From: CAYFSC01 sp964345695
Lineage (GTDB): Bacteria; Bacteroidota; Rhodothermia; Rhodothermales; Salinibacteraceae
DNA length: 21,914 nucleotides
Reading direction: 5' to 3'
NCBI GenBank assembly: GCA_964345695.1
Contig: CAYFSC010000033.1
Location: 1-21,914, forward strand
Shown one piece after another: positions 16,992 to 21,914 of the stretch. Each line of letters opens with the position of its first letter. Position 1 is the first letter of the stretch. A program made the position numbers and the translations under genes. The notes beneath the pieces were generated by a model. The model did not search any database. It was given only the letters and a program-made list of their open reading frames with translations, and was not told the DNA's origin.

Positions 16992-17945
16992 TCACCAGGA
17001 GACAGGGTCCCGCATGGCAACTTTCAAGCGGCGCAGACCGGTGTGCAAGACCGGCATCTTGCGCACGAGGCGCTTGCCCTCCTCCGCAATGCGCGTGGTG
17101 AGAGGCAGGGAGAAACAACGGGCACTGGCCGCTGCCGCTCGCGATCCGACCCAGTCGCGATCCATGTCGCACTGGTAGGCCATCAAGTAGTATTTTCCGG
17201 CGATGCGTGGGTGTAGAATGTGGCTGTACGCCCCCTGCGTCTGCTTGTCGAACGCCGTCAGGTACTCGATCATCCAGTTCAGACGTTTCACAAATTCGAT
17301 CCCGCTGAACATCCCCCCATCATGAATGCGGTAGGCCGACACAATGTCGTTAAAGAAGCGAATGGGGCCCTGCTGCACGCACAGAAACTGCAGGCCGACG
17401 TCGCCCATGTTCAGCTTCCATGTCCACGGCGGGATGACGGGCACCATGCTGCGGCGATACACTACCGAACTGGCACCGATCCACGTACCCCTCAGAAACG
17501 TCTCCATGTCGATGACAGTCGGCTGCTCCGGGCTCACGTCCGGGCCGTGGCGGCTGTCGGTGTTTTCGAAGACGCTCCGATACCGCCCCGCCGAGGCGCT
17601 AAAGGAGGGGTTGGCATCCAGAAACTCGATCTGGCGCCGCAGCTTCGTGGGGTCGACCCAGAAGTCGTCGCCATCGAGGATCGCAATGTACTCACCTCGG
17701 ACCAGCTTCCGCACCGACTGCACGTTCTTGCGCGGGCCCTGATTGGTCTCATGCAACACCAGGCGCATGCGCTCAGGGTACTGCTTGGCGTACTCCTGCA
17801 GAATGGCTCGCGTCGCATCGGTCGATCCGTCGTCGCCGACAATGATTTCGTACGGGAAGTCTACATCCTGCATGAGGACGCTGTCGAGGGTCTGACGGAT
17901 GTAGGCCTCGTGGTTGTAGGTGACTGTGCAGATGCTAACTTTCAT
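16992..17945 (-). CDS. Family 2 glycosyltransferase
   Basis: The start chosen is the ATG at 17945 (MKVSICTVTYNHEAYI), giving 317 residues. The frame stays open much further upstream, but there it overlaps the aminotransferase gene and reads as Arg/Pro-rich nonsense, a typical high-GC artefact. The GT-A fold is clear: VSICTVTYNHEAYIRQTLDSVL, YEIIVGDDGSTDAT, then the metal-binding ILDGDDFW, and WIGASSVVYRR. There is no membrane segment. It should transfer a sugar from a nucleotide donor to a lipid-linked glycan or a metabolite; neither donor nor acceptor can be read from the sequence. Its position between the sugar aminotransferase and rmlB suggests that it handles the dTDP-amino sugar. Confidence 0.9.
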   Translation of the reverse strand: MKVSICTVTYNHEAYIRQTLDSVLMQDVDFPYEIIVGDDGSTDATRAILQEYAKQYPERMRLVLHETNQGPRKNVQSVRKLVRGEYIAILDGDDFWVDPTKLRRQIEFLDANPSFSASAGRYRSVFENTDSRHGPDVSPEQPTVIDMETFLRGTWIGASSVVYRRSMVPVIPPWTWKLNMGDVGLQFLCVQQGPIRFFNDIVSAYRIHDGGMFSGIEFVKRLNWMIEYLTAFDKQTQGAYSHILHPRIAGKYYLMAYQCDMDRDWVGSRAAAASARCFSLPLTTRIAEEGKRLVRKMPVLHTGLRRLKVAMRDPVSW

Positions 17946-18040
17946 CGAGACGGTGGCTGGGGAAATCAGGGGCGTAGGGGAAGGACCGACCGGGAGGCAA
18001 ACGGTGCGCCGTTGGGGTCGCGTCGTGCCATTGGGACCGG

Positions 18041-19369
18041 TCAGATCTCTTCGTGCGGGTTGATGGCGCGGCGACGCAGGTGGCCGCGGACCTCCGGGGC
18101 GCCGTCCACGGCGGCCTGAACGATGGCACCGATGGTGCGGACGGCGTCGAGCGTGACCGTCGTGCCGTTGGGTAGGGCGAGGACCGACGCTGACAGCCGC
18201 TCGGTGACCGGCAGGCGTGCGTCGACGCCGGGCTGCTCGGTGGCGTAGGGCTCCATGCGGTGACAGCCGGGATGGAAGTAGCGACGCGCAAGAACGTTCT
18301 CCGTCTCCAGCACCGACACGAGGTCGTCGCGGCTCAGGCCGGTTGTCTCCGCGTCGACCTCGACGATGATGTACTGGTAGTTGCAGGCGTCGGCGGTGTC
18401 GTAGTCGATGACCGTGAGGCCGGGAATGCGGCCGAGTTCCTCGCGGTACGCCCGGTAGTTGCGCCGGTTGGCCGCCACGATCTCGCCCATGCTTTCGAGC
18501 GAGGTCAGGCCCATGGCCGCAGCCACTTCGGTCATCTTGCCGTTGACGCCGAGCGACTGCACGTCGTCGTAGTCGGCAAAGCCGAAGTTTTGCATTAGGC
18601 GGATGGTGTGGGCGAGGGCGTCGGAGTTGGTGGCGACGGCGCCACCTTCGAAGGCGTTGACGAATTTGGTGGCGTGGAAGCTGTAGATTTCCGCATCGCC
18701 GAAGTTGCCGATCATACGCCCGTTGTGGGAGCATCCGAAGGCGTGGGCGGCGTCGAACATAAGCTTCAGGCCGTGGCGGTCGGCCAGGGCCTGCAGGGGC
18801 TCGACGTCACAGCTGCGGCCCCACAGGTGCACGCCAGCAATGGCGGAAGTGCGCGGGCTGATCAACGCCTCGACCTGGGCCGGGTCGACGTTGTGGGAGA
18901 CAGGATCGACGTCACAAAAGACGGGCGTGAGGCCGTGCCAACGGAGCGCGTGCACGGTAGCTATAAACGTATAGGATGGCACGATCACCTCGCCGGTGAG
19001 GCCGAGACCCCGCACCACGAGCTCTAGTGCGACGGTGCCATTAGTGAGCGCGATGCAGTGCTTCACGCCGGTGATGGTTTCGAGCTCGGCCTCGAATTGC
19101 TGCACGACCGGGCCGTTGTTACTCAACCAACGCCGGTCGAGAATCTCGGTAAGGCGACCGAAGAAGACATCACGATCCCCGATGTTCGGGCGGCCGACGT
19201 GAAGCGGCGCCTTAAAGGCTGGTTCGCCGCCGAATAGAGCTAGATCCTTCGTCTCCCATGTCAGGCTCTCGGTTGGTTGCGGCCGAGTTGCAAGAAGGTG
19301 GATATCGGCAGACGAGGACGCGTCGTTGGAGGCGGATTTCGGGGACGCGGCGTTGGGCAGAGGGGCCAT
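18041..19369 (-). CDS. DegT/DnrJ/EryC1/StrS-family PLP-dependent sugar aminotransferase
   Basis: The family consensus starts at about DLALFGGEPAF. The ATG at 19369 gives 442 residues with a low-complexity Ser/Ala-rich lead; a GTG at 19453 would give 470. The start is uncertain. Core segments are RPNIGDRDVFFGRL, WLSNNGPVVQQFE, CIALTNGTVALEL, VIVPSYTFIATVHAL and FDAAHAFGC. YSFHATKFVNAFEGG carries the PLP-binding lysine, and QNFGFADYDDVQSLGVNGKMTE, LARRYFHPGCH and PEVR follow. Such enzymes aminate keto groups of nucleotide-linked deoxy sugars. With RmlA and RmlB downstream and a PglD/VioB-like acyltransferase in the same run, 4-amination of dTDP-4-keto-6-deoxyglucose (VioA or WecE-like) is the simplest role; a 3-amino product would need a ketoisomerase that is not seen. 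It is the first gene of the minus-strand run. Confidence 0.9.
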   Translation of the reverse strand: MAPLPNAASPKSASNDASSSADIHLLATRPQPTESLTWETKDLALFGGEPAFKAPLHVGRPNIGDRDVFFGRLTEILDRRWLSNNGPVVQQFEAELETITGVKHCIALTNGTVALELVVRGLGLTGEVIVPSYTFIATVHALRWHGLTPVFCDVDPVSHNVDPAQVEALISPRTSAIAGVHLWGRSCDVEPLQALADRHGLKLMFDAAHAFGCSHNGRMIGNFGDAEIYSFHATKFVNAFEGGAVATNSDALAHTIRLMQNFGFADYDDVQSLGVNGKMTEVAAAMGLTSLESMGEIVAANRRNYRAYREELGRIPGLTVIDYDTADACNYQYIIVEVDAETTGLSRDDLVSVLETENVLARRYFHPGCHRMEPYATEQPGVDARLPVTERLSASVLALPNGTTVTLDAVRTIGAIVQAAVDGAPEVRGHLRRRAINPHEEI

Positions 19370-19795
19370 TTCAGCAGAAAGAGGGACTCGGTAGTCGGCG
19401 GACGGCACGCCTGAATCCGGCAGGGAGCCGGTTGAGGGACTTGGCGAAATCACGGTGGTTATTCTACGGCTCTACCCCAGGTCGGCGCGTATCCTCCCAC
19501 CCGTCTGAGATGGAGATGTGGCGCATACCAGATGCTCTTTCGCAAAACCACGCCCTGGCGTTTCGGCGTTTCTCCCCCGATGCGCACTCGGTTGTTCTCT
19601 CATTTCTCCAAGGAGATTGCGCCGGAGGCTCCCTCCCTGTGCGCCGGCTACCGCTCCCTCTCCGTCCACAATTGCCCGCTGCCTGTCGCCGGAGCCTGAC
19701 TTTTTCTGTGACTGAGTGTGTCTTTTAGTACCCATATCCTTCCTTTCGGAAGCGCTATTCGAAATGGTCCTGCCCTTCTCCGCCTCCCGTCTTCG
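19370..19795. other. Divergent intergenic region upstream of the aminotransferase and deacetylase genes
   Basis: No gene is supported here. The stretch must hold the promoter of the minus-strand run and that of the plus-strand deacetylase. A tiny hairpin (CTTCC-TTTC-GGAAG) lies at about 19740-19753. The region is rich in CT tracts on the plus strand. Part of it (up to 19453) could be the N-terminus of the aminotransferase if the GTG start is used. No clear -33/-7 promoter pair was found. Confidence 0.4.
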
Positions 19796-20465
19796 ATGCC
19801 TTCTCTCACTTCATTGCGCTCTGTGGCTACGGCACTGGTCCGACCGTTTGGCCAAACGTCTTGGCTCGGCACACTCCAGCGGGTCGAGACGACCGCACCG
19901 ATGGCCGCTCTGACGTTCGACGACGGTCCGGACCCGAACACAACGCCTCAACTTCTTGACTTGCTGAATGTCCACGACACTCGCGCGACGTTTTTCGTTG
20001 TCGGCGAGTCTGCGGCCCAGTATCCGGCCTTGATCCGCCAGATCCATAATGCAGGACACGTGCTCGGTAATCACACGTGGAGCCACCCGTCGCTGCGTGC
20101 GCTGTCTCGCCCAGATCGCCGTATCGAACTGCAACGCTGCGCCGCCCATCTCGCTATCAACACAGGTAGATCTGTTCCTACACGGCTATCATTCCGTAGG
20201 GTGGGACGTGCAGGTGCAGGATTGGTTAGCGCTTCCCGCTCGCGAGTTGGCCGGCCGGCTCGCGCGCCACGTCCAGCCCGGAAGCATCGTGCTGCTCCAC
20301 GACGCCTTGTACCGCACGCAGGGCGAGTCTGACATCGCTCAGGACCGGACAGCTCTGCTGGATGGCCTCGACGCCTATCTATCTCGCACGACGGACCTCG
20401 AGTTTGTCTCTGTCCCTGACTTGGTGGCTGCTGGACGCCCCGTCTATGCCCGTACCGGCTGGTAA
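19796..20465 (+). pseudogene. Polysaccharide deacetylase (NodB family), frameshifted with an internal deletion
   Basis: The N-terminal part from the ATG at 19796 reads in one frame to about 20165. It has ALTFDDGPDPNTTP (motif 1, with the metal-binding Asp), FFVVGE and HVLGNHTWSHPSLR (motif 2, HxxxH). The C-terminal part, from about 20185 to the stop at 20465, is in another frame and has GYHSVGWDVQVQDW (motif 4) and GSIVLLHDA (motif 5). Between them the RPPFG segment (motif 3) and roughly 18 residues are missing, and the frame is shifted. Both halves fit NodB so well that the break must be recent or an assembly fault. The intact gene would deacetylate an N- or O-acetylated glycan. A broken glycosyltransferase gene follows 53 nt downstream. 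Confidence 0.82.
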
Positions 20466-20518
20466 CCGGACCACGGCTCTTCCTCTCTGTTCTCCCTCCT
20501 CCTGCAGACCTCATTTAT

Positions 20519-21914
20519 ATGTCCACCTCTTCTCGTCCCCGCCTTCTCCTGATTTCGTACCGGTTCCCGCCCGAACCCTATCCCCTCGCCATCGGCCTCC
20601 GCGGCGTGATCGACGGGCTTCGCAAACACTGGTCGATCGACGTGATCACCGCCGCCGAGAACGCGTACGCACCACCGAACGTCACCGTCCACCACGTCCC
20701 ACCCCGTTCGCTGGACTATCGGTGGCTGCATCGTCTCAAGCTGGGGTGGCTGGCGAATTTAGGAACCTGGCCGGATCCGTTTCTGCCCCTGGGTGCTGCC
20801 AGCAGCGGCCGCAGCGCGGCGCCTGGTTCGGACGACGCCGCGCGACGCCATTCTGACGTTTATGATGCCGTACTCGACGGGGTTTGCCGGTGTGCTCGCC
20901 CAACAAGCCTGTGGCGCCCCGCTTGTCTTCAACCTCGACGATTCGCCGACCTGCCTCGACCAGAATCCGACCTTTGCCTCTCGGCTCCACTACGCCGCCA
21001 CGCGATGGATGGAGGACCTCTACGTCCGCCGGGCCGACGCCGTCGCGTACGTCTCTAGGGACAACCTTAAGCGGGTGCGCGCGGTAGGCCCCAACCGACC
21101 AATCGAAGCTCCACCTCATTCGCTACGGCGCCACTTCAACGCCTCCTGCCCGGACGCAACTTCCCACCGACCTGCCGCTCGACTCCGAAACGTTTGATAT
21201 CGTGTACGTCGGAGGCATAAGCGGATGGTGCGACTTTGTAGACGAAACTGCCGTTTCGCTGCCCAAGCGGCTTTACCGTCGCCTCATGGCGGCCGCTAGG
21301 TACCGACTGGCCGAGGTGGACCACCGCCCGCATGGGCCCGTCTACCTCAGTCAGGCTGTGCGGACACTTCTGGACCAACATCCCGAGTGGGGCGGGCGCA
21401 TTTGCGTGCACTTCTTCGGGCATATCTCTCCCCATGCTCCCGTCGATCAGGTACTGCGGGACGCCGGAGTCCGCGACCTCGTGACCCTGCACGGCCCTGT
21501 GAGCCACGCAACGGCCCGGCGCCTGCAGCGGGCCGCAGACTGCCTTTTCATGTCGCTGCCAGCCCGAATGGACGAGACGGGCAGCAGCATCATCTCTTCG
21601 AAAACGTACGAGTACCTCCAAACCGATCGCCCCATCTTGGCAGCGCTTCCGCCCGGCGAAAACGCCACCTACCTGCAGGGCCGACCCGGCGTGTTTCTAA
21701 CGCCGCCGGCCGACGCGTCTGCGATGGCCACTGCCCTCAACGGGTTGGTGCACCGCTGGGTGACGGACGGGCCCGACGCCCTGTCCGTCGACCGCCGCGC
21801 TCTGCAGGCCAACCTCGGAAGCGAGGCTCGTGCCCGCGCCTTCGACCGCCTGCTCCGCACCGTGGTTGCCGGCGAATTCCTTCCGCCCCCCGCTCGACGC
21901 ATCCGACGACGCCC
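20519..21914 (+). pseudogene. GT4-type glycosyltransferase with two +1 frameshifts, 3' end outside the window
   Basis: Three consecutive frames together encode one protein of the glycosyltransferase family 4 kind. Frame one (20519 to about 20789) has LLLISYRFPPEPYPLAIGLRG. Frame two (about 20790-21090) has FMMPYSTGFAGVLAQQACGAPLVFNLDD and ADAVAYVS. Frame three (about 21091 to the window edge) has LHLIRYGA, DIVYVGG, VTLHGPVSHATARRLQRAADCLF and SSKTYEYLQTDRPILAALPPG, the usual sugar-nucleotide region. Each switch coincides with a CCCC run (20786-20789 and 21089-21092), and removing one C from each restores a continuous frame. No stop codon is met before 21914 in the last frame. It is either a pseudogene or an intact gene with two sequencing or assembly errors. 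Confidence 0.82.

Noticed and set aside
17946..18734. N-terminal extension of the GT2 frame by about 263 codons
   Set aside because: It overlaps the aminotransferase gene in another frame and reads as Arg/Pro-rich nonsense; the GT-A fold starts exactly at the ATG at 17945.
1..21914. CRISPR arrays, tRNA or rRNA genes, insertion sequences or integrases
   Set aside because: No spaced direct repeats, tRNA-like cloverleaf, rRNA sequence or transposase/integrase reading frame was recognised on either strand.

Overview
The window looks like a chromosomal segment of a high-GC Bacteroidota/Rhodothermota bacterium of the Salinibacter type, probably a halophile. The reasons are a secreted sugar dehydrogenase ending in a type IX secretion (T9SS) sorting domain, acidic proteins, almost no Shine-Dalgarno sequences before start codons (leaders are pyrimidine-rich instead), and a heptanucleotide tandem repeat between genes. 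The taxonomic call is an inference.

Layout: positions 1-196 hold the N-terminus of a minus-strand gene, probably a PF14907-type nucleotidyltransferase. An AT-richer spacer with no convincing gene follows (197-506). Two plus-strand genes come next: a flavin reductase (507-1067) and a secreted PQQ-type sugar dehydrogenase (1119-2918), closed by a strong bidirectional terminator at about 2945-2992. From 19369 down to 3076 eight genes all lie on the minus strand. In order of transcription they are a DegT-type sugar aminotransferase, a GT2 glycosyltransferase, RmlB, RmlA, an NRPS of C-A(luciferase-like monooxygenase inserted)-PCP type, an NRPS of Cy-A-PCP-Ox type, a free-standing condensation-domain protein, and a left-handed beta-helix sugar N-acyltransferase. 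Most spacers are 80-150 nt; the largest is 359 nt, between rmlA and the first NRPS. On the plus strand from 19796 to the end are a polysaccharide deacetylase and a GT4-type glycosyltransferase, both with broken reading frames; the latter runs off the window.

How the genes may work together: RmlA and RmlB make dTDP-4-keto-6-deoxyglucose. The aminotransferase would convert it to a dTDP-amino-dideoxy sugar, and the PglD/VioB-like protein would N-acylate that sugar. No RmlC or RmlD is present, so rhamnose is not the evident product. The two NRPS proteins read as a short assembly line. The first module carries a glycine-type specificity code and an FMN-dependent monooxygenase embedded in its adenylation domain. 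The second carries a cysteine-like code with heterocyclisation and oxidase domains, which is the set-up for a thiazole. Short helical motifs at the protein ends suggest the order NRPS1, NRPS2, then the free C protein. There is no thioesterase, and the free C protein has HQxxxDG in place of HHxxxDG. The most interesting reading is that a small thiazole-containing NRPS product is coupled to an amino sugar, either as an unusual N-acyl group of a surface polysaccharide or as a glycosylated metabolite. This coupling is inferred from gene order and domain content only.
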